In this document: in pieces, positions 6,993 to 13,814 of the stretch
How positions within the stretch are numbered: position 1 is the first letter of the stretch
Layout of the letters: every line of letters begins with the position of its first letter
Origin: DASZCR01 sp035942915
GTDB taxonomy: Bacteria; Acidobacteriota; Blastocatellia; Pyrinomonadales; Pyrinomonadaceae
Reading direction: 5' to 3'
Length of the DNA: 15,456 bases
Assembly (NCBI GenBank): GCA_035942915.1
Contig: DASZCR010000087.1
Location: forward strand, 1-15,456
Program-made: the position numbers and the translations under genes
Notes under the pieces: generated by a model
What the model saw: only the letters and a program-made list of their open reading frames with translations
Databases searched by the model: none
Told to the model about the DNA's origin: nothing

Positions 6993-8491
6993 TCCGCCTC
7001 CTTGCGTAAGCGATAAGCGGCGCGCGCCGCTCCGCGCGCACTCAACTCGCGCAGGCCGAAGGCGTAGAGCGTCAACCCGGCAGGCCACATCAACGCCGTG
7101 CCGAGTCCGAGCGCCAGCCCCAGTACCAGCATGAGCACGATGGCGAGGCCGGGCTGCTCCGGCATCTCGAAGGCAAAAAGCCCCATCAACGTGCTCATCA
7201 ACCACCATAGCCACACGCACTCGGCCAGCAGCGGCAGCACGTAAAAGAACGGCACGCGCCCCGTCAGCGCGCCCGCCGCCCAGACGACGAGCGGCGCGGG
7301 CGCAGCCACCAGACGCGCGCACCAGAGTTTCGTCGCCCATACCTGCGCGCCCGTCGCGCCCGTCGCACGCTCCAACCAGAGGTGCGGAAGTTGATAAGCG
7401 ACGAGCACGGGAACGAGCGCGCCGAGCGTCGCCACAGAGAAGGCGCAGGCGAACTTGACGGCCAGCACAGAGGGCAGCCACGTCGCCGCAAACCAATCAT
7501 CGCTCGCCTCGCCTGCGGGCAGCACGTCCGTCGTCAAGACGGCGACGAGCGCGACCACCCACAACGCCGCGACGCCCGCGACGACATAGACGGCCGACGA
7601 GAAGGCGCGCACCGTCAGACGCAGGTCGCGCGCCAGTTGCGCTGCCACCGTCGGCGCGACCAACCTCTCAAGCACGCGCGTCGTGACCAAGCGCCAACGC
7701 CTGCGCCGCCCGCCTTCACGCAGACGCCGCGCATACTCCATGTCGAACGCACGCCAACGTTCATGCGCGCGTCTGACGACGACGAGGAGCACGGCTGCCA
7801 ACACGAGCGCGCCGCCCGTCACACCAACGAACCGCCCGCCGCCGACCTGCGCCCACGCAGGCACTCTGTCCGGCTTGACGATGATTAAAATCAGCAGCCC
7901 TCCCATCAACGCGCAGAGGCCGAGCGCGCCGAGCGCGACGCCCGCCGACGCACGCCCGCGCCTGTGCCCCCAGTGAATCCACCCGACCGCCGCAAAGACC
8001 TGCGCCACAGCCAGCAGGATGACGAACACCGGCACGGCGACGGCGAGCCACGCCTCAGCCAGACGCCCGCCCGCAATCTGTCGTGCGACGAGCGCGACGA
8101 GTGCGACGACTATGCCGCGCGTCGCGCGTACGAGGAGCGCCGCAGACAGGTGTGTGTCTGCCGCGACGGGCAACGTGTCGAAGAGAAATTCGGGACGGCG
8201 CACGTGATAGACCTCCGCGCTCGCGCGCGAGAGACTGAGTGCGACCAGCGCGCAGAAGACGAGCACGGCGCAGGCGAGGCTCTGCCCCGGCGTCAGACTC
8301 ACCTCCGGGTGGTCTTCGACGAGACGACCGAGGCCGAAGTAGCTTGTGCCTGCGACGAGCGGCGTCAATACGACGAGCGCGTAGAGATTCCTGCGCGCCC
8401 AACGCGCGCCGTCGCGCGCAGCCGCCCCGACCATCAGCAGCAGAGGGCGCTTGCGCTCCCCCGCCGTTGTCGCCTCGGCCTCCGCCCTCAC
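6989..8491 (-). CDS. ABC-2-type transporter permease
   Basis: A 500-residue polytopic membrane protein with about 11-12 hydrophobic segments (roughly 36-53, 70-88, 115-136, 147-169, 181-204, 222-239, 300-320, 340-365, 390-409, 415-440 and a long stretch 448-478). Two halves flank an Arg-rich cytoplasmic loop (about 240-275). This fits large single-chain permeases paired with one ABC ATPase. I recognise no substrate-specific motif. The start is GTG 8491, overlapping the formimidoyltransferase stop as GTGA with GAGGAAG upstream. The end overlaps the ATPase start in the same way, so the three genes are translationally coupled. The family is inferred from topology and the ATPase partner. Confidence 0.85.
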   Translation of the reverse strand: MRAEAEATTAGERKRPLLLMVGAAARDGARWARRNLYALVVLTPLVAGTSYFGLGRLVEDHPEVSLTPGQSLACAVLVFCALVALSLSRASAEVYHVRRPEFLFDTLPVAADTHLSAALLVRATRGIVVALVALVARQIAGGRLAEAWLAVAVPVFVILLAVAQVFAAVGWIHWGHRRGRASAGVALGALGLCALMGGLLILIIVKPDRVPAWAQVGGGRFVGVTGGALVLAAVLLVVVRRAHERWRAFDMEYARRLREGGRRRRWRLVTTRVLERLVAPTVAAQLARDLRLTVRAFSSAVYVVAGVAALWVVALVAVLTTDVLPAGEASDDWFAATWLPSVLAVKFACAFSVATLGALVPVLVAYQLPHLWLERATGATGAQVWATKLWCARLVAAPAPLVVWAAGALTGRVPFFYVLPLLAECVWLWWLMSTLMGLFAFEMPEQPGLAIVLMLVLGLALGLGTALMWPAGLTLYAFGLRELSARGAARAAYRLRKEAE

Positions 8492-9408
8492 GTCTTCTTC
8501 CTCGCCAGCGCCTGCGCGATGCGGTTCTCTAAGACGACATCGGGCGAGTAGTTTTCGAGTTTGAGGAAATGCGCCGCCGCGCGGTCGAGCGCGCCCTGCG
8601 GGACAAGCCCGACAATCTCGCTGCTCAGGATTTCGATGCCGTGCGCGGCCGCTTCTCGTTTGACGGCCTCAAACGCTTCATGAATGTTCGTCTCCTCGTA
8701 GGCCGTCAGATTCATCGAGACCTGTACGACGCCGCGCGCCGCCAACTCGAAGCCGAGCGCCTTGACCTTCGCCAGCCCGCCGTCTCTGGCGCGCACGGCG
8801 CGCGCGATGCGACGCGCGACGGCGAGGTCGTTCGTGCGCAGGTTGACGTTGTAGGCGACAAGCAGCGGGCGCACGCCGATGATGCACGCGCCCGCCGTCT
8901 CGTGAACGCGCGCCTCTCCCACGTCGGGCGCGCGTTCCGGCACACTCGCAATCTGCTCGCGCAGCAACTCGAAACCGCCGCGTCGCACGTCTGCCAGATT
9001 CACGCGGTCGGCTCTGAGAGCCGCGCTCTCGTAAAAATAGACGGGGATGCCCAACTCGTGCGCCACACGCGCGCCCGCTTCGTGCGCCAGTCGGACGCAC
9101 TCTTCGACCGTCACGCCGCGCAAGGGGATGAACGGCAGCACGTCGCACGCGCCCATGCGCGGATGCTCGCCCGCGTGCTCGCGCAAATCTATCAACTCGG
9201 CCGCGCGCGCGACGACGCGCACCGCTGCCTCAACAATCTGTTCGGGCGGCGCGATGAAAGTTATCACTGCACGATGATGGTCTGCGTCTCTGTGCGTGCC
9301 GAGCACGAAGGCTTCCTCGACGGACTCGACCGCCGCGACGAGTTGCTCGACCGTCTCGGTCTTACGCCCCTCGCTGAAATTCGGCACACATTCGATGATA
9401 CGTTCCAA
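8488..9408 (-). CDS. ftcD: Glutamate formimidoyltransferase
   Basis: This enzyme moves the formimino group of N-formimino-L-glutamate to tetrahydrofolate, giving 5-formimino-THF and glutamate, a late step of histidine degradation. From TTG 9408 the protein has 306 residues, matching a formiminotransferase domain without the cyclodeaminase domain. It opens with the hallmark IIECVPNFSEGR and has EHPRMGACDVLPFIP. With this start the His of EHPRMG is residue 82, the number of the catalytic His in the mammalian enzyme as I recall it, which supports the choice of start. GGAGG at 9419-9423 supports it too. ATG 9459 would add 17 low-complexity residues. No other histidine-utilisation gene is in the window. 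The stop overlaps the ABC permease start. Confidence 0.93.
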   Translation of the reverse strand: MERIIECVPNFSEGRKTETVEQLVAAVESVEEAFVLGTHRDADHHRAVITFIAPPEQIVEAAVRVVARAAELIDLREHAGEHPRMGACDVLPFIPLRGVTVEECVRLAHEAGARVAHELGIPVYFYESAALRADRVNLADVRRGGFELLREQIASVPERAPDVGEARVHETAGACIIGVRPLLVAYNVNLRTNDLAVARRIARAVRARDGGLAKVKALGFELAARGVVQVSMNLTAYEETNIHEAFEAVKREAAAHGIEILSSEIVGLVPQGALDRAAAHFLKLENYSPDVVLENRIAQALARKKT

Positions 9409-9418
9409 ACCCCGCCGT

Positions 9419-9423
9419 CCTCC
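9419..9423 (-). promoter_or_regulatory. Ribosome binding site favouring TTG start of ftcD
   Basis: GGAGG on the minus strand lies 10 bases before TTG 9408. The upstream ATG at 9459 has only GGGAG directly abutting it, too close for good initiation. Confidence 0.5.
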
Positions 9424-9499
9424 GTCCGCAAAGCTTAACACATCGTCACGCCGCCTCATCTCCCGCCCCGCCGAGCGCCGCCGCTTCCGCAAAAAAAGG

Positions 9500-9528
9500 T
9501 TGTCGCCGCGCGGGAGAAATGTTATCAG
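9500..9528 (+). promoter_or_regulatory. Candidate promoter for the small membrane protein and spoIIM
   Basis: TTGTCG (9500-9505) and TATCAG (9523-9528) are 17 bases apart, each matching four of six consensus positions, and lie about 85 bases before ATG 9613 in a divergent intergenic region. This is a weak match resting on spacing and location. Confidence 0.25.
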
Positions 9529-9612
9529 GGAAGCCCGACATCGAAACTCTTTATCGTCGCGGCGCGCGCACACGGACGCGAACCGTTTCTCAACAGCCAG
9601 AAGGAAGCAGCC

Positions 9613-9870
9613 ATGCCAGAAGACGACGAGCTTAACGCTGCGCAGGCGACGCGGCGCGTCAAGCCTTCGACTCCCGAAGAAGGCATCGACTACGAGTTGG
9701 CCGCCGCCGCGACCCCTGAAGTGGCGAAGCAGTGGCTTCAGATTCGTAAAGAGTTTCTCGCGCAGGAGGCGGAGCGCACGGCGTGGCTGCGCAGGCTCAT
9801 CTCGCTCGGAGCGATACTCGCCTTCATCCTCATCATCATCCTCGTTTACACGAGAGCCGGGGCGGGATAG
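9613..9870 (+). CDS. Small single-pass membrane protein, unknown function
   Basis: An 85-residue protein I do not recognise. Residues 1-60 are charged and hydrophilic, including an amphipathic stretch (VAKQWLQIRKEFLAQEAERTAWLRR). Residues 61-79 form one strongly hydrophobic helix, ending in a short basic tail. It is therefore likely tail-anchored with the bulk in the cytoplasm. AAGGAAG at 9601-9607 is well placed before ATG 9613. It lies 54 bases upstream of the SpoIIM-family gene on the same strand, which suggests co-transcription and perhaps a shared membrane role. A longer overlapping frame (9296-9916) lacks these features and is discarded. Confidence 0.75.
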   Translation: MPEDDELNAAQATRRVKPSTPEEGIDYELAAAATPEVAKQWLQIRKEFLAQEAERTAWLRRLISLGAILAFILIIILVYTRAGAG

Positions 9871-9924
9871 AGTAAGAGGGTCGTTCGCTCCTTCGTCTCG
9901 TTATTTCGTCAGGTGACGCACGCG

Positions 9925-10905
9925 ATGTCCAACCACACGTCAGACCGTTTCGTGCGCGAGCGCAAGAGCGCCTGGCAGCGGCTCGAAGACCTGCTGATGC
10001 TCGTCGACCGCTCTTCGCTGCGCCGCCTGCACCGCGAGGAGGTGCGCGAACTCGGACGCATCTATCGCCGCACGGCCTCCGACCTCGCCATCGCGCGCGC
10101 CGAATCGCGCGACCCGCGTCTGGTCAACTATCTCAACAGCCTCGTCATTCGCGCGCACGGGCGCATCTATCGCGCCAACGCCTCGGAGGGACGCCACCGC
10201 CTGCGCCGCTTCTTCCTGCGCGACTTCCCGCGCACCTTCCGGCGCACATGGCGCTACACGGCGCTGGCCTTCGCCTGCTTCCTCATCTTCGCCATCATCG
10301 GCTTCGCCGGTAGCTGGCGCGATGAAGAGTTTTCGGAGTTGGCGGGCGTCAGTCCGATGTTTCGCGAGTTGGCGATTAAGCAGAAGATACGCTGGTGGGA
10401 AGGCTTGAACCGCGCCAGTCAGGTCGGCGCGGTCGGCATCATGACGAACAACATTCAGGTGATGTTCAACGCCTTCGCAGGCGGCGCGCTCTTCGGCGCG
10501 GGCACGCTCTACGTGATGGCCTTCAACGGCGCAAGCATCGGCGCCGTGCTCGCACTGACTTACCGCGCGGGCTTCGGCGACGAACTGCTAACCTTCATGT
10601 CCGGTCATGGCGTGATAGAGCTTTCGTGCATCTTCATCACGGGCGGCGCAGGCATGCTCTTCGGTCTCGGTATGCTCATGCCCGGCGACCTCTCGCGCGC
10701 CGACGCACTGCGGCTGCGCGGGCGCGAGGCCGTCCAACTCGTGACGGGCTGCGTGCCGCTGCTCGTCATCGCAGGCATCATCGAGGGCTTTATCTCGCCC
10801 GCGCCCATCCCGCCTTACATCAAGTACGGAGTGGCCGTCGCCACCTTCTTCGCGCTCTATAGCTATCTGCTCCTCGCCGGACGCGATACCGAAGCGACAA
10901 CCTAG
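9925..10905 (+). CDS. SpoIIM (DUF95) family membrane protein
   Basis: A 326-residue membrane protein of the stage II sporulation M/DUF95 family. Residues 1-105 are a basic, helical cytoplasmic region. Hydrophobic segments follow at about 111-129, 178-210, 230-252, 270-290 and 298-317. Family-like features are NNIQVMFNAFAGG (175-187), the Gly-rich FGAGTLYVMAFNG, and HGVIELSCIFITGGAG (228-243). In Bacillus SpoIIM acts in engulfment, but relatives are widespread in non-sporulating bacteria, often near MoxR and DUF58 genes; both lie nearby here on the other strand. No spore genes are seen, so a sporulation role is unlikely. ATG 9925 is chosen over GTG 9913 because AGGTG at 9911-9915 serves the ATG at proper spacing. 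Confidence 0.92.
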   Translation: MSNHTSDRFVRERKSAWQRLEDLLMLVDRSSLRRLHREEVRELGRIYRRTASDLAIARAESRDPRLVNYLNSLVIRAHGRIYRANASEGRHRLRRFFLRDFPRTFRRTWRYTALAFACFLIFAIIGFAGSWRDEEFSELAGVSPMFRELAIKQKIRWWEGLNRASQVGAVGIMTNNIQVMFNAFAGGALFGAGTLYVMAFNGASIGAVLALTYRAGFGDELLTFMSGHGVIELSCIFITGGAGMLFGLGMLMPGDLSRADALRLRGREAVQLVTGCVPLLVIAGIIEGFISPAPIPPYIKYGVAVATFFALYSYLLLAGRDTEATT

Positions 10906-10911
10906 CCCGTC

Positions 10912-10939
10912 TTCCTTCGCGCGCGTCTCGGCGGAGGAA
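10912..10939 (+). terminator. Hairpin in the spoIIM/dinB convergent gap
   Basis: TTCCTTCGC (10912-10920) and GCGGAGGAA (10931-10939) form a nine-pair stem with one G-U wobble on the + strand RNA and a ten-base loop. It lies six bases after the SpoIIM-gene stop and just past the DinB-gene stop on the other strand. No long T-run follows, so termination is plausible rather than clear. Confidence 0.45.
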
Positions 10940-10943
10940 CTTA

Positions 10944-11426
10944 TCAGTTGTCGGTTTGAGACAGGCGTGCGAGTTGGCGGATGGCGCCGAGGTGATAGGC
11001 GGTGTGCGCGATGACGGCCAACGCGCCGCCGACGTTGTTATCGTCCCAGTGCTCGACGGCGCGCAGTTCTTCCGTCAGCGTCGCGTAAGAGGCGCGCAAC
11101 TCCTGCCTGAGCGTCTCCCACTCCGCATCATTCACGGTCTGCACGCGCCAACTCTCCTGCCAGTCGGCCTTCTCGACCGACCCGCGCATGTAGCGGCGCA
11201 GCACTTCGACGTAGAACCTGACGTGCGCGCAGTGTGCGGCGACGCTCGGCGCGCCCGGATGGGGCGGGCGCGAGGCGTCTGCGGCCGTCAGCGCGTCGAG
11301 GGTCTGGAACAGTCCGCCGCCCTGGTCGAGAAACGCGCTCGGCGTCTGCGGCGGCGGCCCCTCGAACGTCTCTTTGAGCAACACGAACAGGTTCTCGGAG
11401 AAATCTTTCTCGTCAATCGTTTTCAT
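10944..11426 (-). CDS. DinB-like family protein
   Basis: A 160-residue four-helix-bundle protein of the DinB/YfiT-like superfamily. Conserved metal-site positions are visible: His65 (with His68 nearby) in SVAAHCAHVRFYVEVL near the second helix, and His141 and His145 in the C-terminal IAHTAYHLGAIRQL. Members include thiol-dependent transferases and many stress-linked proteins of unknown reaction, so no substrate can be assigned. ATG 11426 is preferred, with GGGAG five bases upstream; extending to 11498 would add 24 residues unlike the family. It is the last gene of the minus-strand group and ends 38 bases from the convergent SpoIIM-family gene. Confidence 0.88.
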   Translation of the reverse strand: MKTIDEKDFSENLFVLLKETFEGPPPQTPSAFLDQGGGLFQTLDALTAADASRPPHPGAPSVAAHCAHVRFYVEVLRRYMRGSVEKADWQESWRVQTVNDAEWETLRQELRASYATLTEELRAVEHWDDNNVGGALAVIAHTAYHLGAIRQLARLSQTDN

Positions 11427-11685
11427 CAACGCTCCCCTGCTTTCGCCCTCCGGCGTTCCAGCAGCACGCGCCAGCAGACAGACTTCCGTGACGGCCACGC
11501 GCAGGCCGCGCGCCGCCGCCGACCGGCACGCGTCCTGCCCTCAAGCTGTCGCGGATGTCCGTAGTCTTTCGAGTGAATCAACTCGCCCGCGAACGTGCCG
11601 GGATAGTTTTGGGAAACGCCTCTCCCGTTGAGAACCCCGGCAGCCGACGACCCTCTTGTAGATGCGCCACTCGCCGGTTCGCTCC
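11427..11685. other. Intergenic region between secreted protein and dinB-like gene
   Basis: A 259-base gap between two minus-strand genes. Open frames across it on both strands lack ribosome binding sites and protein-like composition. I see no convincing promoter, terminator or RNA gene, although the length suggests the DinB-family gene has its own promoter here. Confidence 0.4.
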
Positions 11686-12216
11686 TTAGCGCCTGCTCGC
11701 GCCGCCGCCACTGCTCACCTGCTCACGAAACTGCTTGACGAGACGGTCGCTCAGACGGCTCAACGTCGGCAGGTTGAGCGGGCCTGCGACGTAGCGACCG
11801 TAGGCCGCTTCGCGCAGCGCGTCGAGGTCGAACTTCTCTTTGAAGTGTTGACGGTAGGCGTCGAACGGAAGCGCAAGCCCTTCGATGGAACTGTCGTCGA
11901 GGTTGACGAGCAGGACGAAGTCGGCCTCGCTCGGTTTCTCTGCGACGCGGAAGAAGTGCCAGTCCTCAATCTTGCTTCTGACCTTGCGCTCGGCGTCGAG
12001 GTCGTAGTCGAAATAGTCTGTGCGCGCGACGACCGTGCCGTTTGACGAATCGACGGCGACGGGCGGCTGCGCCTTGCGGAAGGCGACGATGTAGACCGTT
12101 TGCCCCGTGCGGAAAGCGAAGGGCGAAGAGGGCGTCTGCGCGCTCACGCGTGCATCGGCGAAGCCCACGAAGCAGAGAGCCAAAACAGGGACGAGAAATC
12201 GAGACATCTTTTTCAT
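11686..12216 (-). CDS. Small secreted protein, unknown function
   Basis: A 176-residue exported protein that I cannot assign to a named family. Residues 1-27 are a clear signal peptide (MKKMSRF, hydrophobic core, ending RVSAQ). The mature part has short predicted strands (TVYIVAFRK), then DYFDYDLDAERKVRSKIEDW, FFRVAEKPSEADFVLLVNLDD, and a helical C-terminus rich in Arg, Lys and Asp. The pattern of an amphipathic helix followed by a strand and ADFVLLV recalls small secreted alpha/beta proteins common in Acidobacteriota, but that is an impression, not a match. ATG 12216 has GAGG six bases upstream. A much longer frame to 12723 on this strand is only a shadow inside the DUF58 gene. It probably has its own promoter at 12310-12336. 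Confidence 0.8.
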   Translation of the reverse strand: MKKMSRFLVPVLALCFVGFADARVSAQTPSSPFAFRTGQTVYIVAFRKAQPPVAVDSSNGTVVARTDYFDYDLDAERKVRSKIEDWHFFRVAEKPSEADFVLLVNLDDSSIEGLALPFDAYRQHFKEKFDLDALREAAYGRYVAGPLNLPTLSRLSDRLVKQFREQVSSGGGASRR

Positions 12217-12255
12217 CACATACCTCGAACGCGGTTGACCTGCCGCGTCTTCCGA

Positions 12256-12279
12256 GACGCCGAGCGAACGAACGGCGTC
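12256..12279 (-). promoter_or_regulatory. Hairpin in the leader of the secreted-protein gene
   Basis: GACGCCG (12256-12262) and CGGCGTC (12273-12279) form a 7-bp stem with a ten-base loop. It lies between the candidate promoter and the start codon, about 40 bases before ATG 12216. It could influence mRNA stability or translation; no known regulatory family is recognised. Confidence 0.35.
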
Positions 12280-12309
12280 GCAACCATCCCGACCAACTGC
12301 ATCTCGAAC

Positions 12310-12336
12310 ATTATGACTCCCAACGCGCGCGGTCAA
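12310..12336 (-). promoter_or_regulatory. Candidate sigma70-type promoter for the secreted-protein gene
   Basis: On the minus strand TTGACC (12336-12331) and CATAAT (12315-12310) each match five of six consensus positions with a 15-base spacer. The leader to ATG 12216 would be about 85-90 bases. The boxes are the best in the window; the spacer is slightly short. Confidence 0.5.
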
Positions 12337-12343
12337 GAGCCGG

Positions 12344-12358
12344 GCGGCCGACGGCCGC
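12344..12358. repeat. GC-rich near-palindrome behind the DUF58 gene
   Basis: GCGGCCG and CGGCCGC flank a single A, giving a 15-base near-perfect palindrome. It lies between the DUF58 stop codon and the -35 box of the next gene. It could be a weak transcription-end hairpin for the DUF58 gene or a protein-binding site upstream of the promoter. There is no T-run. Confidence 0.4.
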
Positions 12359-12386
12359 TGACGCGCCTTCTTATCTTTCCTCTCGC

Positions 12387-13706
12387 CTACAACAGCCCGC
12401 GCTCTTTGACGCGAATGTAGCTTTCGAGCAGCGTCGGCACGAGCGCGGCCGTCGTCACGTCGAGCGCCAGCCCGCCCTGCGCTTCGACGTGGCGCAGCGC
12501 CGCCTCGCGCTGGTGCATAATCTCCTCTGCGACAGATTGCGTGAAGAGGTCTTCGACGCGTTCCGGCGTGTCGCGCACGACGGCGCGCAGGTCGCGGTCG
12601 CCGATGGAGACGACGAGCGGCAGATGGCGCGGCCGCAAAAGTCTGAGCGAGGCCAGCAACTCGCGCGACCCCTCTTCGTCCACGAGGTCTGTTAAGACGA
12701 CGACCAGCGCGCGCCGCTTGCAATTGGCGGCGACAAACTCGAACGCGCGCGTATAGGAAGGCTCAATCATCTCCGGCTCGACCGCATAGACGGCTTCGAG
12801 CACGGCATCGAGTTGCTCGCGCCCTTTGGCCGGTGGCACGTAAGCCTTCGTGCGGCGGCCGAAGACGACGAGACCGGCGTGGTCGCCGCCGCGCGCAGCC
12901 GCGCTCATCAGAGCGAGTGACGCGTGGATGGCCGAGTCGAACTTCGTCTCGCCTTCGATGCGCGCCGTCATCAGTCGCCCGGCGTCTAAGGCGATAAGGA
13001 TGGTCTGGTCGCGTTCGATTTGATATTGCCGCGTCGTCAGTTTGCCGCGCCGCGCCGTCGCGCTCCATGAGACATGGCGTAACTCGTCGCCCGGAACGTA
13101 TTCGCGCAGCGACTCGAAGTCGCGCCCCTCGCCGCGCCACGACGTGCGCCGGTGCGCGGCGACGAGCGAACGCGCGCCCATCGCCTTTAACTCGGCCTCG
13201 CGTGCGCGCCTGATGTTCGGATAGACCTTGACCGCGAGCGGTTCGCCGACGCGCGCCTCGCGCCACACCAGCCCCAGCCGCGAGACGTAGCGCACGGCCG
13301 TCAGCCCGAACGAGAAGCGTCCGCGACGCGGCGGCATCAGCGCGTAGTTCATCTCGGCCGTCCCGCGCGGCTCGATTCTGAGGTGCGCCTCGCGCCGCGC
13401 GCGCAGCAACATCTCGTGCGGATACTCGTCCTTGATACGCAGGCTCAAACTCCGCTCGCTGCGGTTGGCAATCTTGATGCGCACGGGCGTCTCCGCGCCG
13501 ATGTGAAAACGCCCGCCCGTCTCGCGCTCAATCTCCAAGCCTTCCGGAAGCGGGCTTAAGCGGCTGTCAACAAAGGCCGCCATCACGAGCGCAAAGTCGA
13601 AGACGAGCGTCACCCAACGCAAGCCCGGCCGCCCCCAAGACAGAGAAAGCGGCACGAAGCCGAGCGTCAACAGCGCGTAAAATAGTTTGGTGAAAACGAA
13701 GTTCAT
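12387..13706 (-). CDS. DUF58 family protein (vWA-like partner of MoxR)
   Basis: A 439-residue protein with two N-terminal hydrophobic segments (about 5-22 and 31-46), an immunoglobulin-like beta-rich region (about 55-165) and the DUF58 hallmark: GRDFESLREYVPGDELRHVSW (194-214, Trp at the end), then ATARRGKL (216-222). A vWA-like domain follows (ILIALDAGRLM, then VVVLTDLVDEE). The metal-site motif is DAGRL rather than DxSxS, as in many DUF58 proteins, so metal binding is uncertain. Members are encoded with MoxR AAA+ ATPases, which are thought to act as chaperones for vWA partners in envelope assembly. Here the MoxR gene lies upstream, separated by one membrane-protein gene. ATG 13706 fits the family N-terminus, though its ribosome binding site is weak. 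Confidence 0.93.
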   Translation of the reverse strand: MNFVFTKLFYALLTLGFVPLSLSWGRPGLRWVTLVFDFALVMAAFVDSRLSPLPEGLEIERETGGRFHIGAETPVRIKIANRSERSLSLRIKDEYPHEMLLRARREAHLRIEPRGTAEMNYALMPPRRGRFSFGLTAVRYVSRLGLVWREARVGEPLAVKVYPNIRRAREAELKAMGARSLVAAHRRTSWRGEGRDFESLREYVPGDELRHVSWSATARRGKLTTRQYQIERDQTILIALDAGRLMTARIEGETKFDSAIHASLALMSAAARGGDHAGLVVFGRRTKAYVPPAKGREQLDAVLEAVYAVEPEMIEPSYTRAFEFVAANCKRRALVVVLTDLVDEEGSRELLASLRLLRPRHLPLVVSIGDRDLRAVVRDTPERVEDLFTQSVAEEIMHQREAALRHVEAQGGLALDVTTAALVPTLLESYIRVKERGLL

Positions 13707-13814
13707 ACAAAACTACTCATCATCTTTCTTCACATCTTGACCACTCCTCCGGCGCGAGACTTTTGTCTTCACCGGAGGTTGCTCGCAGAAGGCGACGACG
13801 GGGCGCAAAGGTTT
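13707..13814 (-). other. Gap between HTTM-like and DUF58 genes
   Basis: A 108-base gap inside an otherwise tight minus-strand group. It holds the two-part hairpin at 13746-13778 and no clear promoter or T-run, so partial termination or mRNA processing between the two genes is possible. Confidence 0.4.
13746..13778 (-). promoter_or_regulatory. Two-part hairpin between HTTM-like and DUF58 genes
   Basis: CCTCCGG (13746-13752) pairs with CCGGAGG (13772-13778), and inside it AGAC (13757-13760) pairs with GTCT (13765-13768) around TTTT. The two stems are separated by a 4/3-base internal loop. It could set unequal expression of the flanking genes by attenuation or by protecting an mRNA end. Confidence 0.4.

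Noticed and set aside
6993..7496. Upstream extension of the ABC ATPase frame
   Set aside because: It lies inside the permease gene in another frame. The GTGA overlap and AAGGAGG fix the start at 6992.
8569..9438. 289-residue open frame on the + strand opposite ftcD
   Set aside because: The other strand encodes a clear formimidoyltransferase; this is its shadow.
9925..10905. SpoIIM-family protein as evidence of sporulation
   Set aside because: The family is widespread in non-sporulating bacteria and no other spore gene is present in the window.
12217..12723. Upstream extension of the secreted-protein frame
   Set aside because: It overlaps the DUF58 gene out of frame and is Arg/Ala-rich. The signal peptide begins at 12216 with its own ribosome binding site.
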